NCBI GenBank assembly: GCA_004557075.1
Contig: SFEX01000027.1
Location: 1-23,182, forward strand
Reading direction: 5' to 3'
Length of the DNA stretch: 23,182 nt
Source of the DNA: Clostridiales bacterium
Lineage (GTDB): Bacteria > Bacillota > Clostridia > Oscillospirales > Oscillospiraceae
The first letter of the stretch is position 1. Each line of letters opens with the position of its first letter. Made by a program: the position numbers and the translations under genes. Below, piece after piece: positions 7,779 to 13,272 of this stretch. The notes beneath the pieces were generated by a model. It was not told the origin of the DNA, ran no database searches, and saw nothing but the letters and a program-made list of their open reading frames with translations.

Positions 7779-7807
7779 AATATATCATGCAAATTTGATT
7801 TTTACAA
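7779..7807 (-). promoter_or_regulatory. Promoter of the glyQS operon
   Basis: On the minus strand TTGTAA (7802-7807) and TATATT (7779-7784) with a 17-nt spacer and TGa in front of the -10, an extended -10. Leader about 80 nt. The T-box consensus around AGGGTGG-ACCGCG is absent from it. Confidence 0.6.
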
Positions 7808-7841
7808 TACAATGACAAAAGTTAAACAGTTTCTTGCGAGT

Positions 7842-7871
7842 AAAAAATCAGCCGCCTTTCAGCGACTGATT
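7842..7871 (-). terminator. Minus-strand terminator beyond toxin-like/antitoxin-like cassette
   Basis: Read on the minus strand, AATCAGTCGC and GCGGCTGATT form a 10-bp stem (one G-U pair) with a TGAAAG loop, followed by TTTT. As RNA it pairs better on the minus strand than on the plus strand, so it should end the transcript that starts near 8118 and crosses the antitoxin-like RNA gene. Confidence 0.6.
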
Positions 7872-7883
7872 TGTGATAGGATA

Positions 7884-7913
7884 TTGACTTCTGAGCACTC
7901 TTAATGCTATAAT
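7884..7913 (+). promoter_or_regulatory. Promoter of antitoxin-like RNA, copy 1
   Basis: TTGACT (7884-7889) and perfect TATAAT (7908-7913), spacer 18 nt. One of the best promoters in the window, and conserved in the second copy 308 bp further on. Confidence 0.8.
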
Positions 7914-7919
7914 CAAACC

Positions 7920-8013
7920 ACAAGGAGCGATGACCGACGGTCAGCTCTGGAAAGTTACAACTTAACTATGTAGTTAGAAGCTGTCACTTGGCGGAGTGGC
8001 GGCTTCTGCTTTT
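7920..8013 (+). ncRNA. Antitoxin-like small RNA, copy 1 (about 94 nt)
   Basis: Predicted transcript between a near-consensus promoter and a terminator, without a useful ORF. Structure seen: a 5' hairpin GAGC-GA-TGACC-GAC-GGTCA-GCTC (7925-7947); a variable AT-rich middle with small palindromes (AAGTT-AC-AACTT, AACTA-TG-TAGTT); a 13-bp terminator stem 7976-7988/7995-8007 with two G-U pairs, loop TGGCGG, then TTTT. The 3' half is antisense to the end of a 27-codon minus-strand ORF. The 5' TGACCG (7931-7936) recurs as a direct repeat at 8097-8102 in the leader of that ORF, so the two RNAs could also pair there. This is the geometry of Fst/par-type type I antitoxins. Function is inferred. Confidence 0.6.
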
Positions 8014-8067
8014 AACAATAAACTGAAACATAAGCTTTCGCAATGTCAGAGTTATCGTCAGTCGCAT
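7984..8067 (-). CDS. Candidate type I toxin-like peptide, 27 aa
   Basis: ATG at 8065-8067, stop at 7984-7986. The peptide opens MRLTITLTLRK, continues with the hydrophobic LMFQFIV, and ends in a basic tail KSRSRHSAK. It is thus a short amphipathic/hydrophobic peptide with charged end, as in many type I toxins. A GGGGGTG Shine-Dalgarno lies 7 nt upstream. It is held in the 3' arm of a leader hairpin closed by a GAAA tetraloop (8074-8092), so translation would be restrained. The promoter is at 8125-8152. The stop codon lies inside the terminator stem of the convergent plus-strand RNA. No annotated family is recognised. The peptide could be a chance ORF, but signals and layout argue against that. 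Confidence 0.55.
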   Translation of the reverse strand: MRLTITLTLRKLMFQFIVKSRSRHSAK

Positions 8068-8073
8068 TGGCTT

Positions 8074-8092
8074 CACCCCCTTTCGGGTGGTG
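8074..8092 (-). promoter_or_regulatory. Shine-Dalgarno sequestering hairpin of toxin-like mRNA
   Basis: On the minus strand CACC-A-CCC, GAAA loop, GGG-GGTG: seven pairs with one bulged A. The 3' arm is the Shine-Dalgarno of the 27-codon ORF. Locked ribosome binding sites are typical of type I toxin mRNAs. Confidence 0.55.
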
Positions 8093-8124
8093 TAGCTGAC
8101 CGCCTCGCCCCTTGTTTAATGTTT

Positions 8125-8152
8125 AATATAGCATATTTTTGTCGTTATGCAA
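8125..8152 (-). promoter_or_regulatory. Promoter of toxin-like mRNA
   Basis: Minus strand TTGCAT (8147-8152) and TATATT (8125-8130), spacer 16 nt. Predicted start near 8118, giving a leader of about 50 nt. Confidence 0.6.
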
Positions 8153-8154
8153 GA

Positions 8155-8176
8155 CAAAAGCCGCATTAAACGGCTG
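8155..8176 (-). terminator. Minus-strand hairpin terminator in front of copy 2
   Basis: Minus strand AGCCG-TTTAATG-CGGCT followed by TTTTG. It holds the same position relative to copy 2 as the terminator at 7842-7871 holds to copy 1. Confidence 0.45.
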
Positions 8177-8191
8177 ATTTGCGATAGGATA

Positions 8192-8221
8192 TTGACTTCA
8201 GAGCACTTTTAATGATATAAT
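8192..8221 (+). promoter_or_regulatory. Promoter of antitoxin-like RNA, copy 2
   Basis: TTGACT (8192-8197) and TATAAT (8216-8221), spacer 18 nt, as in copy 1. About four differences in the surrounding 70 nt. Confidence 0.8.
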
Positions 8222-8227
8222 CAAACC

Positions 8228-8327
8228 ACAAGGAGCGATGACCAGCGGTCAGCTCAGTTAAGTTAAGGATTAAATACCGAGGTACTTAGAAACCGTCACT
8301 TGGCAGAGTGGCGGTTTCTGCTTTTTT
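8228..8327 (+). ncRNA. Antitoxin-like small RNA, copy 2 (about 100 nt)
   Basis: Tandem paralogue of the RNA at 7920-8013, offset 308 bp. The 5' hairpin keeps stem GAGC-TGACC / GGTCA-GCTC while the loop changes from GAC to AGC (8233-8255). The terminator stem changes on both sides together (AGAAGC/GCTTCT in copy 1, AGAAAC/GTTTCT here; 8288-8300/8307-8319), so the fold is under selection. The middle third is unrelated in sequence. Six T follow. The opposite strand keeps codons for the SRNRHSAK-like end of the toxin-like peptide but runs into TAA directly upstream, and no start with Shine-Dalgarno is present, so this copy looks like an orphan antitoxin. Confidence 0.55.
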
Positions 8328-8379
8328 ATCCTCACTGTTACAGTTAATCCGATACTAGTTAAGATTGCGGACACAGAAG

Positions 8380-8579
8380 TGATATTTCAAGCTGACGCTT
8401 GAAGTTATATTTTTCTTTTGCAAAGTGATATTGCGGCCTTATGGCCGCAGTTTTATTATATTCGCCCATAACTGCCATCAGGCAATATCACTATGCAAAG
8501 CATAATATCACTGTGCAACAATATAACTCGCCGTAAGGCGAATATAACTGTGTCACACTTCACAAGGAAGTGTGACACA
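8380..8579. repeat. Array of short hairpins with AATATCAC-like spacers
   Basis: No ORF. Hairpins in order: TTCAAGC-TGAC-GCTTGAA (8386-8403), TGCGGCC-TTAT-GGCCGCA (8432-8449), a weaker one around 8461-8485, TATGC-AAA-GCATA (8492-8504), TCGCC-GTAA-GGCGA (8528-8541), and a 13-bp stem TGTGTCACACTTC / GAAGTGTGACACA (8549-8579). They are separated by GTGATATT on the left (8380, 8425) and its complement AATATCAC or AATATAAC on the right (8484, 8504, 8520, 8541). The stems differ in sequence but the spacer is kept. The last hairpin may also slow or end transcription from the gene at 8594. Confidence 0.6.
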
Positions 8580-8593
8580 AGCGGCTTTTGTCT

Positions 8594-9475
8594 TTATTTT
8601 GCCTCGAGATCGACAGGCTCGTTAAAGGGCTTTTCAAGGCATTCAGGGTGCTCAAGAATGTACTTGAGCAGTTTCACGCTCTTGGAGTAGTAGTAGCCGT
8701 CGGCGATGCGCTCGTCTATGGTGAGGCCGAGATCGACGCTGTTGCGGTACTCTTCCTCGCCGTCGGCGTTTACGAATACGCGCTTTTTCATCTCGCCCAC
8801 AACGACGAACAGTGAGGTGGTGCCCCAGTTGGTCAGATGATGGTAGCCGCTGCGCAGCTTGATGGAGCCGAGGTTCGAGAGAATGACGGAGGCATAGAAG
8901 GGGTCGCCGGATATGATCGTCTTGGGCACGAGGCCATGGCGGTCGAGAAGACGCATTATGAGAATGAAGAACTTGACTATGAAGCGCGGCAGCTTGTTAA
9001 GGATATCCATCGTGTCCGTAGAGCCGTTGCCGCCGCCGCCCTTGACGTTCGTTATCTGCTTGTACAGATCCTCGCGCAGGGTATCGAGCGTGGAGCTTTC
9101 CTGAGCGTAAATAAGAGCCGTGCCCTCTTCGGAGACGTCGCTGAACTGCTTTTTTATGACGAATGACGCCGTCAGCTCATTGCGCTGATACATATTCTTG
9201 TTCATAATGAAGCGGTTGAGCTTCGGACGCAGAACGATAACCTTCAAAATAGCGGCGACGATGATGTGGAACAGGGTGAATTTGAACACGGGATTTTCCG
9301 CGTTTCGTTTTTCGATGTACTTATCGACATTCGTCAGGTCGATGCGCTCGGATATGAACGCCTCGTTGTCGCAGCGGTTGGGATACAGCATGGGCATTAT
9401 AAGGTGCATGCTGTCGATATCTCTTAGAAGCTTCCCGTCCCTACGGTCGCCGAAGCGGCGTTTTTCACTACTCAT
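8594..9475 (-). CDS. Stand-alone CAT/E2-fold acyltransferase-like protein without catalytic His
   Basis: 293 residues. Resembles the catalytic domain of 2-oxoacid dehydrogenase E2 subunits and chloramphenicol acetyltransferase, but without lipoyl or subunit-binding domains. The C-terminal block VDLGLTIDERIADGYYYSKSV matches the E2 active-site region, where the normal motif is HRxxDG. Here Glu (about 255) replaces the catalytic His, while Asp-Gly (259-260) remain. The NLGSI and FTLFHIIVAAI regions also fit the fold. A glycine-rich loop lies around 146-151. Acyl transfer by the normal mechanism is therefore doubtful; a binding or regulatory role is possible. Start ATG after AGAGGAT. It is transcribed alone, divergent from mntP. 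Family call is fairly sure, function is not. Confidence 0.75.
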   Translation of the reverse strand: MSSEKRRFGDRRDGKLLRDIDSMHLIMPMLYPNRCDNEAFISERIDLTNVDKYIEKRNAENPVFKFTLFHIIVAAILKVIVLRPKLNRFIMNKNMYQRNELTASFVIKKQFSDVSEEGTALIYAQESSTLDTLREDLYKQITNVKGGGGNGSTDTMDILNKLPRFIVKFFILIMRLLDRHGLVPKTIISGDPFYASVILSNLGSIKLRSGYHHLTNWGTTSLFVVVGEMKKRVFVNADGEEEYRNSVDLGLTIDERIADGYYYSKSVKLLKYILEHPECLEKPFNEPVDLEAK

Positions 9476-9513
9476 AATCTATCCTCTTTGTTTTTATTAA
9501 AAAATCTTAATTA

Positions 9514-9541
9514 AGTCTATCACAATGTTTTGATATGTCAA
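9514..9541 (-). promoter_or_regulatory. Promoter of the CAT/E2-fold gene
   Basis: Minus strand TTGACA (9536-9541) and TAGACT (9514-9519), spacer 16 nt. Leader about 30-40 nt. Confidence 0.5.
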
Positions 9542-9579
9542 GAATATATTACTTGACATCGCATCGGGCTTGTTATAAA
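9536..9579 (+). promoter_or_regulatory. mntP promoter and inverted-repeat operator candidate
   Basis: TTGACA (9553-9558) with TATAAA at 9574-9579 (spacer only 15 nt, so suboptimal). The two divergent -35 boxes form the inverted repeat TGTCAAG (9536-9542) / CTTGACA (9552-9558) around a 9-nt AT-only centre, where one dimeric regulator could cover both promoters. Confidence 0.35.
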
Positions 9580-9616
9580 TTTGCATTATATTTTCAAAAA
9601 TCGGGTGAAGGAAATA

Positions 9617-10183
9617 TTGAGCTTTTTTGATTTGATTCTGATCGCCGTCGCGCTGAGCATGGATGCGTTCGCGGTGGCGATATGCAAGGGCCTTTCGGTT
9701 AAAAAGGTCGGAGTCGGGCATGTACTTACGGTGGGCGTTTACTTCGGTGGTTTTCAGGCGCTGATGCCGCTTATCGGCTTCCTGCTCGGCTTTAAGTTTG
9801 AGCGGTTTATTGTCAGCGTAGACCACTGGATAGCCTTTGTCCTGCTTGCGCTTATCGGTGCCGGCATGATAAAGGAGGCCGTCAGCGGGAAAGAGGATGA
9901 AGCGGACGACAGCTTTTCTTTTAAAACCATGCTGCCGCTTGCGGTGGCGACGAGCATAGACGCGCTCGCGGTGGGCATAAGCTTCGCCTTTCTCGGCGTT
10001 GATATCGTGCGGGCGGCAGCGCTTATCGGCGTGACGACCTTCGTCCTGTCAGGCGTGGGAGTCGTCGTAGGAAACCTGTTCGGTGCCAAGTACAAATCAA
10101 AGGCAGAGCTTGCCGGCGGAATAGTGCTTATACTCATAGGAGTGAAAATACTGCTTGAGCATCTGGGGATCATAAGTCTATGA
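9617..10183 (+). CDS. mntP: Manganese efflux pump MntP
   Basis: Exports Mn2+ across the cytoplasmic membrane. The start is taken at TTG 9617 because this gives MSFFDLILIAVALSMDAFAVAICKG, the usual N-terminus; AAGGA lies 4 nt upstream. 188 residues, normal size, six hydrophobic segments. The two family repeats are seen: ALSMDAFAV near the N-terminus and ATSIDALAVGISFA in the middle, each with the conserved Asp in the membrane. A central acidic loop SGKEDEADD precedes the second repeat. No yybP-ykoY manganese riboswitch fits in the short upstream region. Stop overlaps the next ATG by 4 nt (ATGA). Confidence 0.93.
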   Translation: MSFFDLILIAVALSMDAFAVAICKGLSVKKVGVGHVLTVGVYFGGFQALMPLIGFLLGFKFERFIVSVDHWIAFVLLALIGAGMIKEAVSGKEDEADDSFSFKTMLPLAVATSIDALAVGISFAFLGVDIVRAAALIGVTTFVLSGVGVVVGNLFGAKYKSKAELAGGIVLILIGVKILLEHLGIISL

Positions 10184-10839
10184 AAAAGCTTAAAATGTAT
10201 TTGCCGATAGTGATAATGGCCGCTACCGTGGCTGTTGTCGGCGTCCTGCTTGCGACGGATGTGCTCCGCGTGGAGGATATAATAGCCGCCGTTGAGGACA
10301 ACAAGCCGCTTGCGGTAGTGGTGATACTCGCGCTGTTTATATTCAAGGGCTTTTCCTGCCTGCCGTATGCGGTCATCCTCATAGGCTGCTCGATGATTTT
10401 CGAGCTTCCGACGGCGATAGCCATAAACACCGTCGGCACGCTGCTGTGTATATCCGTGTCCTACCTCGTCGGGCGCTTTTCAAAAAGCCTCACCTTTGAC
10501 GGCATGATGGACAAATACCCCAAGTTCCGGCGCTATTTCACAAACGCCGAAAACTACAGCTTCACCTTTTGCTTTGCGCTGCATACGCTGCACCTTTCGA
10601 TGGAGGTGCAGGGCGTGCTGTTCGGGCTGCTGCGTACGAAATACCTGACGTATATCGCGGGCACGATGCTCGCGCTGCTGCCGAGCATGCTCTGGAGCAC
10701 CGTCATAGGCGACAGCTTTGATCTCACGGACCCGCTGCTCTGGGTATTTCTCGCGGTAGATCTGCTGACGCTTGTGCTGGGTCTTGTGTACGCGAAGAAG
10801 AATATAATCGACGGCGGGAAAAAGAAAAATGAGGGATAG
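10180..10839 (+). CDS. TVP38/TMEM64 (DedA-like) family membrane protein
   Basis: 219 residues, mostly hydrophobic. N-terminal helix about 8-26; then the family core FIFKGFSCLPYAVILIGCSMIFELPTAIAINTVGTLL (about 53-90) with re-entrant loop character; further helices towards the end (about 150-170, 184-204), and a Lys-rich tail. This family is thought to act in lipid movement or membrane homeostasis in bacteria; substrate here unknown. Start ATG overlaps the mntP stop, so translation is coupled. Probably in one transcript with the HAD gene. Family fairly sure. Confidence 0.75.
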   Translation: MKKLKMYLPIVIMAATVAVVGVLLATDVLRVEDIIAAVEDNKPLAVVVILALFIFKGFSCLPYAVILIGCSMIFELPTAIAINTVGTLLCISVSYLVGRFSKSLTFDGMMDKYPKFRRYFTNAENYSFTFCFALHTLHLSMEVQGVLFGLLRTKYLTYIAGTMLALLPSMLWSTVIGDSFDLTDPLLWVFLAVDLLTLVLGLVYAKKNIIDGGKKKNEG

Positions 10840-10841
10840 AA

Positions 10842-11549
10842 ATGTTTAACACGATATTATTTGATCTGGACGCAACGCTGCTGCCGATGGATCAGGAGGC
10901 CTTTGTAAAGGAGTATTTCAAACACCTTGCGCAGAAGCTCTACCCCCTCGGCTATGATGCGGGCAAGCTTGTTGACGCTATATGGAGCGGCACCGCCGCG
11001 ATGGTGAAAAACGACGGCTCCCGCCTCAACGAGGATGCGTTCTGGGGCAGGTTCGCGGAAATATTCGGAGAAGAACGGCTTGCCGATAAGCCGGTTTTCG
11101 ACGAGTTTTATGAGAATGAGTTTGAAAAGGCGCGCGTGCGCTGCTGGTCTAATCCCGCCGCGGCGGAGACGGTCAGGGCGCTCAAGGCGCAGGGCTTTCG
11201 CGTAGCCCTTGCGACAAACCCCATATTCCCGTTTGTCGCAACGGGAAGACGCATAGGCTGGACAGGTCTTAGCCCCGAGGATTTCGAGTATATAACCACC
11301 TACGAAAACTCCTGCTTCTGCAAGCCCAACCCTGCATACTACTCCGAAATTACGGAAAAACTCAAAGTTGACCCCGCCGAGTGCCTCATGGTCGGCAACG
11401 ACGTTACCGAGGACATGGTAGCGCAAAAAATCGGTATGAGTGTCTTTTTAATAACCGACTGCCTTATAAACAGGGAAAATAAAGATATATCCGTATATCC
11501 TCACGGGAGCTTTCCCGACCTGCTCAAATATGTCGAGGAAAACAAATGA
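10842..11549 (+). CDS. HAD superfamily phosphatase
   Basis: 235 residues. Motif I is FDLDATLLP (Asp8 nucleophile, Asp10 acid; Ala in place of the usual Gly), cap domain about 15-110, motif II ATNP, motif III Lys in FCKPNPAYY, motif IV VGNDVTEDM. All four catalytic motifs of haloacid-dehalogenase-type phosphatases are present. Substrate cannot be told; the size and cap fit small sugar or nucleotide phosphatases. It starts 2 nt after the preceding stop, with GAGGGATAG as ribosome site, and is the last gene of the mntP operon. Confidence 0.9.
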   Translation: MFNTILFDLDATLLPMDQEAFVKEYFKHLAQKLYPLGYDAGKLVDAIWSGTAAMVKNDGSRLNEDAFWGRFAEIFGEERLADKPVFDEFYENEFEKARVRCWSNPAAAETVRALKAQGFRVALATNPIFPFVATGRRIGWTGLSPEDFEYITTYENSCFCKPNPAYYSEITEKLKVDPAECLMVGNDVTEDMVAQKIGMSVFLITDCLINRENKDISVYPHGSFPDLLKYVEENK

Positions 11550-11556
11550 CGGCATA

Positions 11557-11595
11557 AAAAACTCCGGTGCATCACGCTGATGCACCGGAGTTTTT
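11557..11595. terminator. Bidirectional terminator
   Basis: Perfect 18-bp stem AAAAACTCCGGTGCATCA / TGATGCACCGGAGTTTTT with a 3-nt loop, between convergent genes (HAD gene and aldo/keto reductase). Confidence 0.93.
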
Positions 11596-11600
11596 CTTTA

Positions 11601-12800
11601 TCAGCCGTTCTTTTCGGCGTTAGCAGCGGCCTCGCGCCTGCGGCATATCTCATCCCATGAGGGAAGCTCCGCCAGACGCTTGGAAAAGTCGCGCATGACG
11701 GCGGGAACGTCGATGGACTGGGGACACGCGGTCGAGCACTGCCCGCAGCCTATGCATGCCTCCGGACGCTCGGTGGCATCGAGCGCTTCGACGCGGATGA
11801 CAACGTTCATGCTGTCGGCGACCTTGAGATCGTTGTAGAGGCTAAGAAGCATGGGTATGTTAAGACCCTGCGGGCAGCCCTTGCAGCAGTAGCGGCAGCC
11901 GGTGCAGGGAACGGAGTCCTTGAGCTTCTCGGCAATGCCGTACAGTGCGTCGCACTCGTCGGCGCTGAGGGGCTGAGGCGCCTCGAAGGTGCCGACGTTA
12001 TCTATCATCTGCTCGAGGTTTGACATTCCGCTGAGCACCATGGTGACATTCGGCAGACCCTGAAGCCAGCGAAAGCCCCATGCCGCCGTGCTGTGGTCGG
12101 GACGCATCGAGCGCAGAAGGCTCTCCGACTGCTCGTCAAGCTTTGCGAGCTTGCCGCCGCGAACGGGCTCCATGACCCAGACGGGAATGCCGCGCTCTTC
12201 AAAAAGACGGTATTTGCCCTCGGCGTTCTGGAGCGACCAGTCGAGGTAGTTGAGCTGTATCTGGCAGAACTCCATGTGCTCGCCATAGACGTCAAGAAAC
12301 TGCTTTATGTTCTCAACGCCGCCGTGGCAGGAGAAGCCGAGATGGCGTATTTTGCCCAGCTCCTTCTGGCGGATGAAGAAATCTACGATGCCGAGGTCCT
12401 TGTCGAGATAGCTTTTAATGGACTTCTCGTTTACATTGTGCATGAGATAGAAGTCAAAATACTCAACGCCGCATTTTTTGAGCTGATCGGCAAATACCTC
12501 TGCGGGGTCGGGAGCCTTTGACCTGTCGTATATCTGGTGGCCGGGGAATTTATCGGCAAGATTGAAGCACTCCCTCGGATGCCGTGAGAGCGCCGTGCCT
12601 ATTGCGATCTCGGAGCGGCTCGCGTGATACGGATAGGCAGTGTCAAAATAGTTTACGCCGTGCGCGATGGCGTAATCTGTCATGGCGTTGACCTGAGCCT
12701 GATCGATGTCACCCTCGCCGCCGCTGGGAATAAGGGGCAGGCGCATGGCGCCGAAGCCGAGCATGGAGAGCTTTTCACCCTGAAAATCGCGGTATATCAT
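11601..12800 (-). CDS. Aldo/keto reductase with C-terminal 2x[4Fe-4S] domain
   Basis: 399 residues. The N-terminal TIM barrel (about 1-290) has the aldo/keto reductase tetrad: Asp53 (NYFDTAYPYH), Tyr58, Lys84 (LADKFP), His121 (YLMHN). The C-terminal 110 residues hold two ferredoxin-type clusters: CTGCRYCCKGCP (Cys299, 302, 305, 309; Cys306 extra) and CIGCGQCSTACP (Cys349, 352, 355, 359). This fused type is common in anaerobes and likely passes electrons between NAD(P)H or ferredoxin and an unknown carbonyl substrate. Start ATG after AGAGGTG. It follows the FHA gene by 12 nt and probably shares its promoter. Confidence 0.93.
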   Translation of the reverse strand: MIYRDFQGEKLSMLGFGAMRLPLIPSGGEGDIDQAQVNAMTDYAIAHGVNYFDTAYPYHASRSEIAIGTALSRHPRECFNLADKFPGHQIYDRSKAPDPAEVFADQLKKCGVEYFDFYLMHNVNEKSIKSYLDKDLGIVDFFIRQKELGKIRHLGFSCHGGVENIKQFLDVYGEHMEFCQIQLNYLDWSLQNAEGKYRLFEERGIPVWVMEPVRGGKLAKLDEQSESLLRSMRPDHSTAAWGFRWLQGLPNVTMVLSGMSNLEQMIDNVGTFEAPQPLSADECDALYGIAEKLKDSVPCTGCRYCCKGCPQGLNIPMLLSLYNDLKVADSMNVVIRVEALDATERPEACIGCGQCSTACPQSIDVPAVMRDFSKRLAELPSWDEICRRREAAANAEKNG

Positions 12801-12812
12801 GATAACACCTCT

Positions 12813-13148
12813 TTAAAACAACATATCTTTTGAAAAAACTATATCGACTCCGCCCATGGTTATGACGTCACCGGAAAAAATACGCTCCTTGCGGTCTATC
12901 TTCCGGCCGTTTACATATGTGCCGTTTGTCGAGTCGAGATCCTGAATGTAATAGTGGCCGTCGCACAGCTCGATCCGGAAGTGCATTCTTGAAACCTTGG
13001 GAGCGGAGTAGACGAAGTCGCAGTCCTCGCTTCTGCCGAAAACCCACGAGGTCTTGCCGCTGCCGTGCTCGTTTACCGAGCCGTTTATGGTCGCATCGCC
13101 GAAGTTGTCAAGAAAATCCCTGATGAATTTAAACTTTTCCTCAGCCAT
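12813..13148 (-). CDS. FHA domain protein
   Basis: 111 residues, almost entirely one forkhead-associated domain that binds phosphothreonine peptides. Seen: FGRSEDCDFVY (about 54-64), KVSRMHFRIE with the Ser-x-x-His signature, and DLDSTNGTYVNGRKI. The start is set at MAEEKFKF because AAGGAG lies 6 nt before that ATG; a longer reading frame upstream has no ribosome site and runs through the promoter. A short N-terminal stretch precedes the domain. No kinase gene is nearby. The link with the aldo/keto reductase is by operon position only. Confidence 0.9.
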   Translation of the reverse strand: MAEEKFKFIRDFLDNFGDATINGSVNEHGSGKTSWVFGRSEDCDFVYSAPKVSRMHFRIELCDGHYYIQDLDSTNGTYVNGRKIDRKERIFSGDVITMGGVDIVFSKDMLF

Positions 13149-13176
13149 AGCAATCTCCTTATAACATAATAAGTCA

Positions 13177-13204
13177 AGTATATCACAGCACCGAAAAACT
13201 TCAA
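13177..13204 (-). promoter_or_regulatory. Promoter of the FHA gene
   Basis: Minus strand TTGAAG (13199-13204) and TATACT (13177-13182), spacer 16 nt, with TGa before the -10 (extended -10). Confidence 0.55.
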
Positions 13205-13223
13205 GAGGAATAATACAGCGCAC

Positions 13224-13265
13224 AAAAAAACAGGCTTGAAACCAAAGTTTCAAGCCTGTTTTGCG
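13224..13265 (-). terminator. Terminator after the GtrA fusion gene
   Basis: CAGGCTTGAAAC / GTTTCAAGCCTG, 12-bp perfect stem with CAAA loop (13231-13258). T-run on both strands; on the minus strand it follows the stop of the large membrane protein. Confidence 0.9.
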
Positions 13266-13272
13266 TTTTTCA

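Larger units (their letters stand above)
7866..8327. repeat. Tandem duplication, about 308-bp period
   Basis: CTGATTTGTGATAGGAT to the 5' hairpin of the small RNA (7866-7947) is repeated at 8174-8255 with few changes. The homology resumes at the terminator hairpin. Between them copy 1 has the toxin-like ORF and leader. Confidence 0.8.
8151..8594. repeat. 14-bp perfect inverted repeat bounding a 416-bp segment
   Basis: AAGACAAAAGCCGC at 8151-8164 and its exact complement GCGGCTTTTGTCTT at 8581-8594. The right copy touches the stop codon of the minus-strand gene at 8594. Joined directly, the two arms would make a good terminator stem with T-rich end. Inference: the 8165-8580 segment was inserted into the loop of that terminator. 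Alternatively the arms are the ends of a mobile repeat. Confidence 0.5.

Noticed and set aside
6727..7815. 362-codon plus-strand ORF
   Set aside because: Antisense to glyQS, no ribosome site, no recognisable motif.
7693..7840. T-box leader for glyQS
   Set aside because: No AGGGTGG-ACCGCG antiterminator box and no terminator stem in the roughly 80-nt leader.
7931..7966. Short ORF starting at the ATG inside the antitoxin-like RNA (AAGGAG just upstream)
   Set aside because: The Shine-Dalgarno ends only 2 nt before the ATG, the frame gives about 11 codons in copy 1 and 7 in copy 2 with different sequences, and the bases are needed for the conserved hairpin.
8380..8579. CRISPR array
   Set aside because: Spacers and repeats are too short, stems differ from each other and the constant part is only 8 nt; no cas genes.
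9476..9616. Manganese riboswitch (yybP-ykoY) upstream of mntP
   Set aside because: The leader is too short and lacks the paired conserved loops.
13149..13253. Longer N-terminus for the FHA protein
   Set aside because: No ribosome site, contains the promoter; AAGGAG precedes the inner ATG.
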